Origin: Tolypothrix brevis GSE-NOS-MK-07-07A
Lineage (GTDB): Bacteria > Cyanobacteriota > Cyanobacteriia > Cyanobacteriales > Nostocaceae
DNA length: 64,000 nt
Reading direction: 5' to 3'
Assembly (NCBI GenBank): GCA_019358985.1
Contig: JAHHIJ010000004.1
Coordinates: forward strand, 62,001-126,000
This document shows, one piece after another, positions 18,042-25,313 of the stretch. The notes beneath the pieces were generated by a model that saw nothing but the letters and a program-made list of their open reading frames with translations, was not told the DNA's origin and made no database searches. Positions within the stretch are counted from its first letter, which is position 1. Each line of letters starts with the position of its first letter. A program made the position numbers and the translations under genes.

Positions 18042-18062
18042 CCGGGGGAAGCTTCCCCCGGT
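18042..18062. repeat. Perfect palindrome ccgggggaagcttcccccgg
   Basis: Twenty-base perfect palindrome downstream of cobL on its 3' side; a stable hairpin without a following T-run. It belongs to a common intergenic repeat type and may act as an mRNA 3' end. Confidence 0.6.
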
Positions 18063-18215
18063 CACTTTCGCCACCGTTGGCACTTCCTCCCCGCATCTTT
18101 AAGCCAAGGGGCTTCCGTGCCGTTCGGCGAGTTTCTTGTGAACCAGAGATAAATGGGTTTCAACTGACAGTATTAAATGATTATCTTATTGCTGATTTTC
18201 TTTTTTAGAAGTCCC

Positions 18216-19421
18216 TTACTTCACCACTACCCACTGTGTAACAGGCGCCATCGCTTTCCAACCCAAAAATTTACCGACGGGTTCCGCTCGTTGAATTGCG
18301 ATGCGAGTTAATGTCCCACCGACTTGATTGTGCCATTGTAGCAGCTTTTGTTCGCTTTCGACGGTGACAGCGTTAGCAACGAAGCGTCCACCAGATTTAA
18401 GGGAATGCCAACAAATATCAAATATTCCCTCTGCTGTAGCACCACCACCAATAAATATGGCATCGGGTGCTTCTAAATTTTGAAGTGCAGCAGGAGCCTC
18501 ACCTTGAATTATACACAAATTTGGTGTACCCAGAGCAGCGGCATTATCATTAATATATCGCAATCGTGATGGATTTTGTTCGATCGCGATCGCTCGACAA
18601 CGATAATGACTCCGCATCCATTCAATCCCAATTGAACCACAACCCGCACCCACATCCCACAATAATTGTCCTGGTATCGGTGCAAGTGCAGCTAAAGTAA
18701 TTGCCCTAACTTCGTGTTTGGTAAGTTGTCCGTCGTGATGATAAGCTGTATCCGGTAATCCGGGAGTGCGTTTAAGAAGCACTACTGGGGAATCTGCAAT
18801 ACATTCAACGGCAATTGTATTTAAATGGGCAAGTTCGCTGATATTCCAAGATGCAGCGATACCCTTAACGATGCGTTCGTGAGTTCCTCCCATGCGTTCT
18901 AAAACTGTAATTTGGCTATTACCAAAGCCGCGTTTTACCAAGATTTCGGCGACAATAGCGGGAGTTTTTCTGCCTTCACTGAGAATCAAAAGACGTGCTG
19001 CTGGATAAATCACCGGATGTAATAAAGAAGGATCGCGCCCTGTTAAACTTAAAGTTTCTACCTCTGTTAACGACCATCCCAAACGAGCGCAAGCAAGGCT
19101 GAAGGCTGAGGGACTAGGAATGATCGTCATCTCTGCAATGGGAATTCGCCGTAGTAGCGTTACTCCAATTCCAAAACACATGGGATCACCGCTAGCGAGA
19201 ACACAAAGCGATCGCCCGCGACGAGAGATAATTTCTTCTATAGTATCATTTATAGGTGAAGCCCAAACTAGTTTTTCGCGATGGTCACTTTGTGGGAGCA
19301 TATTTAAATGGCGATCGCCTCCAACTAACACCTCTGCTTGCTCCACCAAGGTGCGTGCAACCAGATTTAACCCCAAAATTCCATCTTCACCAATTCCGAC
19401 TACAGACAGCCATTTTTGCAT
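18216..19421 (-). CDS. cobL: Precorrin-6Y C5,15-methyltransferase (decarboxylating), CobL / CbiET
   Basis: A 401-residue fusion of two corrin methyltransferases. The N-terminal half (to about residue 200) is the CbiE-type tetrapyrrole methylase: 'WLSVVGIGEDGILGLN', then 'RSLCVLASGDPMCFGIG' (the GDP loop) and 'IIPSPSAFSLACARLGW'. The C-terminal half is CbiT: 'LLWDVGAGCGSIGIEWMR' is SAM motif I, followed by 'AIAIEQNP' and 'PDAIFIGGGAT'. The enzyme methylates C5 and C15 and decarboxylates the acetate side chain on C12 in cobalamin synthesis. It lies apart from and opposite to the cobGHI operon. A decayed copy of part of its 5' region is found at 19866-19961. Confidence 0.95.
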   Translation of the reverse strand: MQKWLSVVGIGEDGILGLNLVARTLVEQAEVLVGGDRHLNMLPQSDHREKLVWASPINDTIEEIISRRGRSLCVLASGDPMCFGIGVTLLRRIPIAEMTIIPSPSAFSLACARLGWSLTEVETLSLTGRDPSLLHPVIYPAARLLILSEGRKTPAIVAEILVKRGFGNSQITVLERMGGTHERIVKGIAASWNISELAHLNTIAVECIADSPVVLLKRTPGLPDTAYHHDGQLTKHEVRAITLAALAPIPGQLLWDVGAGCGSIGIEWMRSHYRCRAIAIEQNPSRLRYINDNAAALGTPNLCIIQGEAPAALQNLEAPDAIFIGGGATAEGIFDICWHSLKSGGRFVANAVTVESEQKLLQWHNQVGGTLTRIAIQRAEPVGKFLGWKAMAPVTQWVVVK

Positions 19422-19486
19422 GTTATCGCCTGTTGATTATCGCTCTTTTATTACTCTCGCCAGATTAAATTTGAAACCCTATTTTC

Positions 19487-19552
19487 AGATTAGTCCGCGA
19501 TTAGGCGGACTTTGTTTGTGTAGCCGCGATTTTAATCGTCGGGGTTTCATGA
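19487..19552. repeat. Dispersed 'agtccgcgattaggcggact' repeat
   Basis: Hairpin agtccgc-gatta-ggcggact followed by 'ttgtttgtgtagccgcgatttt' and 'aatcgtcgggg'. This is a widespread cyanobacterial intergenic repeat related to that at 13925-13998. Lies upstream of cobL. Confidence 0.65.
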
Positions 19553-19584
19553 GTTTATTCTCTGCCCAAAGTCATAGAAGAGCG

Positions 19585-19860
19585 TTATTCTTGCTTTGGT
19601 GTACCGTAAAGATAATGATCAACTTGTGCTGAACCGTCTACGGGTAGCTGAGAAATTACTTCCTCTGGTAAGTCTTTAGTGAATTCCTCAAATATTTCCC
19701 AAATAGGTTTACTATTTTGCTCAGGTAGAGTAGTAGGTTCAGAGACACTAATGTTTTGCTCTCGTATGAGCTTAGAGAATAACAAAAAGTCCAAAACCTC
19801 TTCAACCAAAAAGTCTGGTGCTTGGGCAATTTCTTGAATTAATTGTTCTCTAGCAGTCAT
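19585..19860 (-). CDS. DUF2281-like small protein, possible antitoxin
   Basis: A 91-residue acidic protein starting 'TAREQLIQEIAQAPDFLVEEVLDFLLFSKL', the pattern of DUF2281 proteins: a leucine-rich helix pair with 'P..L..EVLDFL.FL' in its centre. DUF2281 proteins are often found as antitoxin-like partners or with Uma2 and PIN genes. No toxin is adjacent on the same strand. The C-terminal 'PEEVISQLPVDGSAQVDHYLYG' resembles that of other cyanobacterial members with 'LP.DGS...DHYLYG'. It is real but the function is not shown. Confidence 0.7.
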   Translation of the reverse strand: MTAREQLIQEIAQAPDFLVEEVLDFLLFSKLIREQNISVSEPTTLPEQNSKPIWEIFEEFTKDLPEEVISQLPVDGSAQVDHYLYGTPKQE

Positions 19861-19865
19861 TGGAT

Positions 19866-19961
19866 TATCTCGCTTGCCCGCGACGCCGGATAATTTATTC
19901 TATAGTATCATTTACAGCTGAAGCCGAAATTAATTTTTTGCGATCGCCTTTTGGGAGCATG
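19866..19961. pseudogene. Decayed duplicate of an internal cobL segment
   Basis: The stretch 'attctatagtatcatttac' followed by 'agctgaagccgaaattaatttt' and 'tgggagcat' repeats 19213-19300 of cobL ('cttctatagtatcatttataggtgaagcccaaactagttttt', '...tgggagcat') with about 20 changes and small indels. No frame remains open. It is evidence of a local duplication around the DUF2281 gene. Confidence 0.75.
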
Positions 19962-20020
19962 AAGACATCTGTGCTAGTTGCGCTCATTCCTGAAGCGGTC
20001 TAAAATAGAGTTTAACATTA

Positions 20021-20791
20021 TTAGACATCACTGGGTAAATTATCAGGATCAACACCAAGCGATCGCAAATACTGTTCCAACTTTTCTGCACGTTGTCGTT
20101 CTTGTTCTGCACGTTGTCGTTCTTGTTCTGCACGTTGCCTTTCTTGTTCTGCACGTTGCCGTTCTTGTTGAGCAATTTCTTCTGCGTTCAAATAGCGATT
20201 ACCTTGCTCATCGTACCAAGATAATAGCTCTTGCTCAATACCACTTACAACACCTTGATATCTTCCTATACCTAGCTTAACTTCTGGCATCCAATAAGGT
20301 TCGCCAATTTGCAACTGATAGTTTTTATCTACAAGCTTATATACTTCAAAGGGTTGATGTTGGTCGCGGCGCCAATATTCTCTATTGTAAATAACATAGT
20401 ACAAAACGCCGAGCTTTGCATAAATCGCCATCTTTTCGTCGTATTCGTCTCCTGGGGTATAAGACACCATCTCCAATGCGAGTATAGGTACTATTCCCGA
20501 TTCTTCCCAAACTGCATAGCTTTTACGCGACTTTCCATTTTTTTTGCGTTCAACACCTAAACTTAAAAAGCCATCAGGTACTACAGGTACTTTCGGACTA
20601 ACTCCTGTAGTGTGATAAACAGCCATATCGACACCAAAGTACCAATCCATGCGATTTGCCCATATCAACGAGAGCAAAAATAGCAAAACGTTGGGCAAAA
20701 AATTCTGATCCTCGTTATCCACTGGTGTATCGTCTGAACATGGTAGTTCGTCGGTGCTTGGCAGGGCAATTTTGAGATGATCTGACAGCAT
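20021..20791 (-). CDS. Uma2-family protein with C-terminal coiled-coil repeats
   Basis: A 256-residue member of the Uma2 family. The core shows 'FGVDMAVYHTTGVSPKVPVVPDGFLSLGV' (about 52-80, with the PD position), 'GIVPILALEMVSYTPGDEYDEKMAIYAKLGVLYYVIYNRE' (about 100-140) and 'PFEVYKL'. After residue 205, four copies of the heptad QERQRAE make a short coiled coil, ending 'LRSLGVDPDNLPSDV', a tail typical of this subgroup. The heptads are encoded by a 21-bp tandem DNA repeat, so copy number may vary. Function is unknown; the nuclease-like fold is family knowledge. Confidence 0.85.
   Translation of the reverse strand: MLSDHLKIALPSTDELPCSDDTPVDNEDQNFLPNVLLFLLSLIWANRMDWYFGVDMAVYHTTGVSPKVPVVPDGFLSLGVERKKNGKSRKSYAVWEESGIVPILALEMVSYTPGDEYDEKMAIYAKLGVLYYVIYNREYWRRDQHQPFEVYKLVDKNYQLQIGEPYWMPEVKLGIGRYQGVVSGIEQELLSWYDEQGNRYLNAEEIAQQERQRAEQERQRAEQERQRAEQERQRAEKLEQYLRSLGVDPDNLPSDV
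20075..20175. repeat. 21-bp tandem repeat inside the Uma2 gene
   Basis: About four units of 'gcacgttgtcgttcttgttct' with third-position changes. Each unit encodes one coiled-coil heptad on the minus strand. On the opposite strand it also stays open, which explains the false ORF of repeated 'NKNGNVQ' type. Confidence 0.85.
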
Positions 20792-20916
20792 AGCTGTTAT
20801 CAGGCGTGGCTTTTAGTTCTTTAATTATAAGTGAGATGTTGATAATGCAAACATTCATTTCTTCCTTTGCGACTTTGCGTGAGATAAAAGAAGAAAGATT
20901 AGGCATCCGCGATGCA

Positions 20917-21045
20917 CTAACGTGGTATGCTAAATAAGCTTAAAGTTAGGAAACTCCGGTGGAATTCCGGGACTGTGCCGCAGCTGTAAAAGGTTTACCT
21001 GAGTCAGAATGCTAACTTAAAGCGGTGTCTAACTGACACTTACAT
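20917..21045 (+). promoter_or_regulatory. Cobalamin riboswitch
   Basis: The conserved B12-box region is clear: 'ggaaactccggtggaattcc' continuing 'gggactgtgccgcagctgtaa' (20949-20989), then 'gagtcagaatgct' (21001-21013). The flanking 'taaagttag' and 'ctaactta' pair and close the core. It ends about 40 bp ahead of cobG. The family binds adenosyl- or methylcobalamin and turns the downstream operon down when the vitamin is abundant, so cobGHI should be feedback-controlled. The exact expression platform cannot be decided by eye; the stretch 'attccctgcgttgcacggggag' just before the start could hide the ribosome binding site. Confidence 0.92.
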
Positions 21046-21080
21046 TATCTATTCCCTGCGTTGCACGGGGAGTTACTGCT

Positions 21081-22529
21081 ATGTTATGTCCAACTGAACC
21101 AATCACCGATTTTCTACCTGTATGTCCAGGTTTATTTTACGCTACCCCCGCACGAGATGGAATTCTTTCTCGGATTCGGATTCCTGGGGGAATTATTAAT
21201 AGTCAACAAGGACATGCGATCGCACAATTTGCTGAACAATTTGGTGAAGGATATGTTCATGTAACCAACCGAGCAAATTTACAAATACGCAAAACTCAAG
21301 GTGTTACTTCAGAAGTTTTCACAAGGTTGCAACAAGTTGGACTTGCATCAACTTTAACAGAAGTCGATCATCTCCGCAACATTATGGCGAGTCCGACAGC
21401 GGGAATTGATTCGTTAGAGTTGATTGATACGCGTCCAATGGTGAGAGAATTAGATGCATACATCTGTGGACATCCAGAGTTAAAAGGATTATCACCTAAG
21501 TTTAGTGTAGCCTTTGATGGGGGTGGGGCAGTATCAATATGCGAGCAGAAAAATGAAGTTGTGTTTCGAGCGATCGCTTTAGAAAACAATGTTTACTTTC
21601 AGCTTATACTAGGCGATGCAACAAATATCTTGCTTCAACCAGAAGAATGTTTAAGTGTGGTGGTAGCGATCGCTCAAGTTTATCTGGATAATGTAGATCA
21701 AACTTTGCCTCGCAAACCGCGTTTGAAGCACATAATGCAAGATAAAGGTGTTGAATGGTATTTACAGCAAGCTGAACCCTATCTTCCTTTTTCTTTATTA
21801 AAGCGGTCAAAACCAACTTTAGATCAAAGTGTAAATTCCCAAAAATATCATCATCTGGGAGTTCATCCCCAGCGACAGCCAGGATTTTCCTATATTGGAA
21901 TTATCTTACCGTTAGGACAACTTCTAACCAAACAGTTACATTCTTTAACAGATTTAGCCCAGACATATGGCAGCGGAACCTTAAGATTAACACCTTGGCA
22001 AAATTTATTAATTTCCGATATTCCTCACTCAAACATTCCCCAGGTCAAAGATGAAATTGAACGCTTGGGTTTACATTGGAATGCAAATCACATTCAAAGT
22101 TCTCTCGTAGCTTGCACAGGTAAAACAGGCTGTGCATCTTCAGCTACCGATACCAAAGGACAAGCTTTAGCTTTAACAGATTATTTAAAAAAGTATATCA
22201 CCTTAGATGTACCTGTAAAAATTCACTTTAGCGGTTGCGCGAAATCCTGCGCTTATCATGGCAAAAGTGATATCACTTTATTGGGTACTTTAGTTGAGAA
22301 GAACAAAACATTAGTTGAAGGTTATCACATCTACGTGGGCAATGAAGAACAAGCATTTGGGCGTGAGTTATATACTAACGTCTCTATTCCTGAACTGCCT
22401 CACCTGATTTTACAGATGTTGCAAGTATACCAAATTAAGCGTGCCGAGTTTGATGAAACTTTGGGAGAATTTACTAATCGATACACAATTGCCAAATTGC
22501 GGCAACTATTTGATGAGGAAGGGCAATAG
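21081..22529 (+). CDS. cobG: Precorrin-3B synthase CobG
   Basis: A 482-residue member of the nitrite/sulfite reductase-like family that hydroxylates precorrin-3A to precorrin-3B (oxygen-dependent route), preparing ring contraction. The N-terminal ferredoxin-like half has 'ILSRIRIPGGIINSQQGHAIAQFAEQFGEGYVHVTNRANLQIR' in outline (28-70). The 4Fe-4S ligands are Cys345 and Cys351 ('CTGKTGC') and Cys386 and Cys390 ('CAKSC'), the CX5C...CX3C pattern of the family. The start at 21081 follows a good 'ggggag' ribosome binding site and the cobalamin riboswitch. First gene of cobG-cobH-cobI, with spacers of only 3 and 2 bases. Confidence 0.93.
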   Translation: MLCPTEPITDFLPVCPGLFYATPARDGILSRIRIPGGIINSQQGHAIAQFAEQFGEGYVHVTNRANLQIRKTQGVTSEVFTRLQQVGLASTLTEVDHLRNIMASPTAGIDSLELIDTRPMVRELDAYICGHPELKGLSPKFSVAFDGGGAVSICEQKNEVVFRAIALENNVYFQLILGDATNILLQPEECLSVVVAIAQVYLDNVDQTLPRKPRLKHIMQDKGVEWYLQQAEPYLPFSLLKRSKPTLDQSVNSQKYHHLGVHPQRQPGFSYIGIILPLGQLLTKQLHSLTDLAQTYGSGTLRLTPWQNLLISDIPHSNIPQVKDEIERLGLHWNANHIQSSLVACTGKTGCASSATDTKGQALALTDYLKKYITLDVPVKIHFSGCAKSCAYHGKSDITLLGTLVEKNKTLVEGYHIYVGNEEQAFGRELYTNVSIPELPHLILQMLQVYQIKRAEFDETLGEFTNRYTIAKLRQLFDEEGQ

Positions 22530-22532
22530 CCG

Positions 22533-23159
22533 ATGATAGACTATATACGTGATGGTGATGAAATTTATCGGCGCTCTTTCGCGATTATTCGCTCAGAGGC
22601 AAATTTAAACCAATTATCTGCCGATTTGGTATCTGTGGCAGTACGTCTGATTCATACTTGCGGCATGACTGATATTATCACAGACTTAGCCGCTTCAGTC
22701 GATGCCGTAGCCGCAGGACGAGCAGCATTGATTGCAGGAAAGCCGATTTTATGCGATTCGCAAATGGTAGCAGAAGGTATCACCCGCAAGCGATTACCAG
22801 CAGAAAATCCTGTAATTTGTACGCTTCACCATCCAGAAGTACCAGCTTTAGCCAAAAAAGTCGGAAATACACGTTCCGCAACAGCAATGGAAATGTGGTA
22901 TCCACATATGGAAAATGCAGTAATTGCTATAGGTAATGCACCAACGGCACTTTTTCGGTTACTAGAAATGCTTGATGCTGGAGCGCCAAAACCAGCGGTA
23001 ATTCTCGGTTTTCCGGTTGGTTTTGTCGGTGCCGCAGAATCAAAAGCGGCTTTAGCAGAAGATAGCCGGGGCGTGCCTTTTATTACTATACATGGTCGGC
23101 GCGGTGGAAGTGCAATGGCAGCAGCAGCCGTGAATGCGATCGCCAAAGAGGAGCAATAA
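22533..23159 (+). CDS. cobH: Precorrin-8X methylmutase
   Basis: A 208-residue protein that moves a methyl group from C11 to C12 to give hydrogenobyrinic acid. Signature sequences are 'RLIHTCGMTDI' (about 37-47, with the catalytic His), 'GKPILCDSQMVAEGITRKRLPAENPVICTLHHPEV' and 'AVIAIGNAPTALFRLLEM', and the end 'PFITIHGRRGGSAMAAAAVNA'. The length matches the family. It follows cobG by 3 bp and precedes cobI by 2 bp, so the three are one operon under the riboswitch. Confidence 0.96.
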   Translation: MIDYIRDGDEIYRRSFAIIRSEANLNQLSADLVSVAVRLIHTCGMTDIITDLAASVDAVAAGRAALIAGKPILCDSQMVAEGITRKRLPAENPVICTLHHPEVPALAKKVGNTRSATAMEMWYPHMENAVIAIGNAPTALFRLLEMLDAGAPKPAVILGFPVGFVGAAESKAALAEDSRGVPFITIHGRRGGSAMAAAAVNAIAKEEQ

Positions 23160-23161
23160 TT

Positions 23162-23860
23162 ATGGTAAAATCTGGTTGTCTATATGGTATAGGTGTCGGT
23201 CCTGGCGATCCAGAATTGATCACCTTAAAAGCATTGCGGCTTTTGCGAACTACCCCTGTAATCGCTTATCCGATGTCCTTTGGTAAAAGCCTCGCTCGCT
23301 CAATTGTCGCCGAATATCTGCCTGAAGGTCAAATTGAGATTCCGATGCTCTTTCCCTTCAAAATTGACGAATCCGCCCAACCTTATTATGACAGCGCTGC
23401 CGAAAAACTCGCCTATTATCTCAGCGCTGGACAAGATGTAGTTGTGCTATGTGAAGGCGACCCGTTTTTTTACGGTACATTTATGTATCTGTATACTCGT
23501 CTTTCAGAACGATTTACTACGCAAGTTATTCCCGGTGTATCCTCTGTAATGGCGAGTGCATCAGCTTTAGGCGTACCACTGACTTATCGCAACGATGCTT
23601 TTATGGTGTTATCGGCGATACTAACCGCTGAAGAACTATTGCCAAAGTTAGCAGTTGCCGATGCTGCTGTCATCATTAAGTTAGGTAAACACTTTACAAA
23701 AGTTTACGACGTGTTAAAAGAATTAGGATTAGCTGAAAGAGCAAGATTTATTGAAAAAGCCACAATGCCGAATCAGCGAATTGTACCGTTGAGCAAAGTT
23801 GATCCAACTACAGTGCCATATTTTTCATTAATTATGATACCAAGTCAATGGCAGCCATAA
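23162..23860 (+). CDS. cobI: Precorrin-2 C20-methyltransferase
   Basis: A 232-residue tetrapyrrole methylase that adds the C20 methyl group to precorrin-2. The family marks are 'LYGIGVGPGDPELITLKALRLL' (8-29), 'DVVVLCEGDPFFYGTFMYLY' (about 98-117) and 'VIPGVSSVMASASALGVPLTYRNDAFMVL' (about 125-153). The gene ends with TAA at 23860, and an 11-unit 21-bp tandem repeat begins 9 bp later. It is the last gene of the riboswitch-controlled operon. Confidence 0.96.
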   Translation: MVKSGCLYGIGVGPGDPELITLKALRLLRTTPVIAYPMSFGKSLARSIVAEYLPEGQIEIPMLFPFKIDESAQPYYDSAAEKLAYYLSAGQDVVVLCEGDPFFYGTFMYLYTRLSERFTTQVIPGVSSVMASASALGVPLTYRNDAFMVLSAILTAEELLPKLAVADAAVIIKLGKHFTKVYDVLKELGLAERARFIEKATMPNQRIVPLSKVDPTTVPYFSLIMIPSQWQP

Positions 23861-23869
23861 TCTTATCAA

Positions 23870-24100
23870 CATCGGGACATTGATAAGCAATATTACGACC
23901 TTCATCATTAACATCGGGACATTGATAAGCAATATCGCGACTTTCATCATCAATATCGCGACCTTCATTATCAACATTGGGACATTGATAAGCAATATCG
24001 CGACTTTCATCATCAATATCGCGATGTTCATTATCAACATCGGGACATTGATAAGCAATATCGCGACTTTCATCATCAATATCGCGATGTTCATTAGACA
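23870..24100. repeat. Eleven-unit 21-bp tandem array after cobI
   Basis: Eleven contiguous 21-bp modules on one loose consensus, each ending in 'tcaa' or 'gcaa'. Three kinds alternate: catcgggacattgataagca(a), tatcgcgactttcatcatca(a) and tatcgcgatgttcattatca(a); from 23912 to 24100 they follow a strict 63-bp higher-order order. The last module ends inside the TAGACATC end of a MITE. All three minus-strand frames and one plus frame are open through the array because a 21-bp unit without stop codons repeats cleanly; I do not call these genes. Confidence 0.93.
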
Positions 24101-24186
24101 TCTCCAAAAATTAATTATGCGTTGCCCAAAACCCTTGTAGAGACGTAGCACTGCTACGTCTTTACCTCTTTTCCAACAGATGTCTA
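24095..24186. mobile_element. MITE, family A, complete 92-bp copy
   Basis: Ends tagacatctcc and cagatgtcta; inner phrase 'aattatgcgttgcccaaaac'; hairpin gacgtagca-ctgctacgtc at 24140-24161. TA flanks both ends. It cuts into the last unit of the 21-bp array. Confidence 0.9.
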
Positions 24187-24236
24187 TTATCAATACCGCG
24201 ATTCTTGTCACTAACGTTACAGCGATTGATGCCAAT

Positions 24237-24327
24237 ATAGCGTTTCCTAGTCTGCTGAGGTACAAATTTATCTGCGTCCATCGGCGTTTATCTATCTTCA
24301 TCTGCGGTTAATTCAATATTCTGCTAT
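24237..24327 (+). repeat. Dispersed repeat C, copy 1
   Basis: Begins tatagcgtttcctagtctgc, then gaggtacaaatttatctgcg and the unit 'tccatcggcgtttatctatc', ending near 'aatattctgctat'. The same approximately 95-bp sequence is at 25164-25273 and, reversed, at 27245-27342. The outer 'tatagcg...cgctata' and inner 'gaggtac...gtacctc' pairs are inverted repeats, so this is another MITE-like element. Confidence 0.8.
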
Positions 24328-24473
24328 GTAAAATCAGCTAAATAAGAAAAATTACTCAGATTAATTAGCTAACATTGTTTAATAAATTACAATAATTCAA
24401 TAATATTACTGTACCAAAAAACAGCTTTATGAGGTGAGAATAGCTCTTAATCCCCCTCTGTTAAGATATATTT

Positions 24474-24857
24474 ATGCCTCGTCAAAAACGCACATCCCGT
24501 GTTATGGAAAAAGCTGAATTCAGAACCGCTGGACTGAAAGCGATTGATTCAAGTATGGATTTTGGTGATAATTGCAGTTTGCAAAACCTGACTCAATCAA
24601 TTGAGCAGTTACGCACTATGATTGATGCTTATAATACCGCTCTAGCTGTGATTGACTCTTCCAAAACTAAAATTGATGATATGGAAAAAAGCTTGAATAA
24701 TCTTTCAGACAAGTTGGTGAGGGGAGTTGCTTTCAAGTATGGCACAGACAGCAGCGAATATGAGATAGTCGGTGGTGTTCGTCAGAGCGATCGCGTCCGT
24801 AAAAGCAGGTTAACTCGTTTGAAAAGTAGTATACCACACAGCGCTCAAACCCCTTAA
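24474..24857 (+). CDS. Conserved cyanobacterial protein, coiled coil, function unknown
   Basis: A 127-residue, highly charged soluble protein. It begins 'PRQKRTSRVMEKAEFR', continues 'GLKAIDSSMDFGDNCSLQNLTQSIEQLRTMIDAYNTALAVIDSSKTKIDDMEKSLNNLSDKL' in outline, a helical coiled-coil stretch (about 42-85), and has 'FKYGTDSSEYEIVGGVRQSDR.RKS' near the end. I know similar proteins from many Nostoc genomes, usually as multiple copies near repeats, but no function is assigned. It stands alone in a repeat-rich gap. Confidence 0.7.
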   Translation: MPRQKRTSRVMEKAEFRTAGLKAIDSSMDFGDNCSLQNLTQSIEQLRTMIDAYNTALAVIDSSKTKIDDMEKSLNNLSDKLVRGVAFKYGTDSSEYEIVGGVRQSDRVRKSRLTRLKSSIPHSAQTP

Positions 24858-24904
24858 TATTATTAATAGTAAACTGCCCACCATGCTCAGGGAGTATCGG
24901 CGCT

Positions 24905-25154
24905 ATGATAACTTTAGCTGAATGGACAATAGAAGAATATCATCGCATGATTGCCGCAGGCATTTTAGATCATCGGCGTGTGGAATTATTGAAGGGAGAA
25001 ATTGTTGAAATGTCACCCGAAGGAGCTTATAGTGTTTAGAGATCCCCAAGATGGGGAATATGCTTCAAAATCTACACTCTTGGGAGGGACGACAATTAAC
25101 CCATTAGCATTTCCAGATGCAATTACATCGATAGATTCGATTGTCAGCGTTTAA
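24905..25154 (+). pseudogene. Uma2-family pseudogene with internal deletion and frameshift
   Basis: The first 44 codons (MITLAEWTIEEYHRMIAAGI..., then RRVELLKGEIVEMSPEG) are the N-terminus of a Uma2 protein and stop at a TAG at about 25039. One base shifted, the frame continues 'VFRDPQDGEYASKS' to 'INPLAFPDAITS' and stops at 25152, which is the C-terminus of the same family. About 110 residues of the middle are missing. The gene is therefore dead, with both ends recognisable. Confidence 0.85.
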
Positions 25155-25163
25155 TTCAAACTA

Positions 25164-25273
25164 TATAGCGGATAAATTCGAGGTACAAATTTATCTGCGT
25201 CCATCTGCGTTTATCTATCTTCATCTGCGGTTAATTCAATATTCTGTACCTCATGAATGTGGGAATCGCTATA
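25164..25273 (+). repeat. Dispersed repeat C, copy 2
   Basis: Starts tatagcggataaattc and gaggtacaaatttatctgcg, ends attctgtacctcatgaatgt and cgctata. Best copy for the inverted ends (tatagcg/cgctata and gaggtac/gtacctc). It separates the Uma2 pseudogene from the cbiG-cobJ gene and may hold part of its promoter region. Confidence 0.82.
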
Positions 25274-25313
25274 CTACATGTGAGAGAATAAACATTGCCG
25301 CATTATAATTAAT

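Noticed and set aside
23832-24301. Overlapping minus-strand ORFs of 91 and 157 codons and a plus-strand ORF of 86 codons
   Set aside because: All run through the 21-bp array and stay open only because the unit lacks stop codons in those frames; no gene-like start signals.
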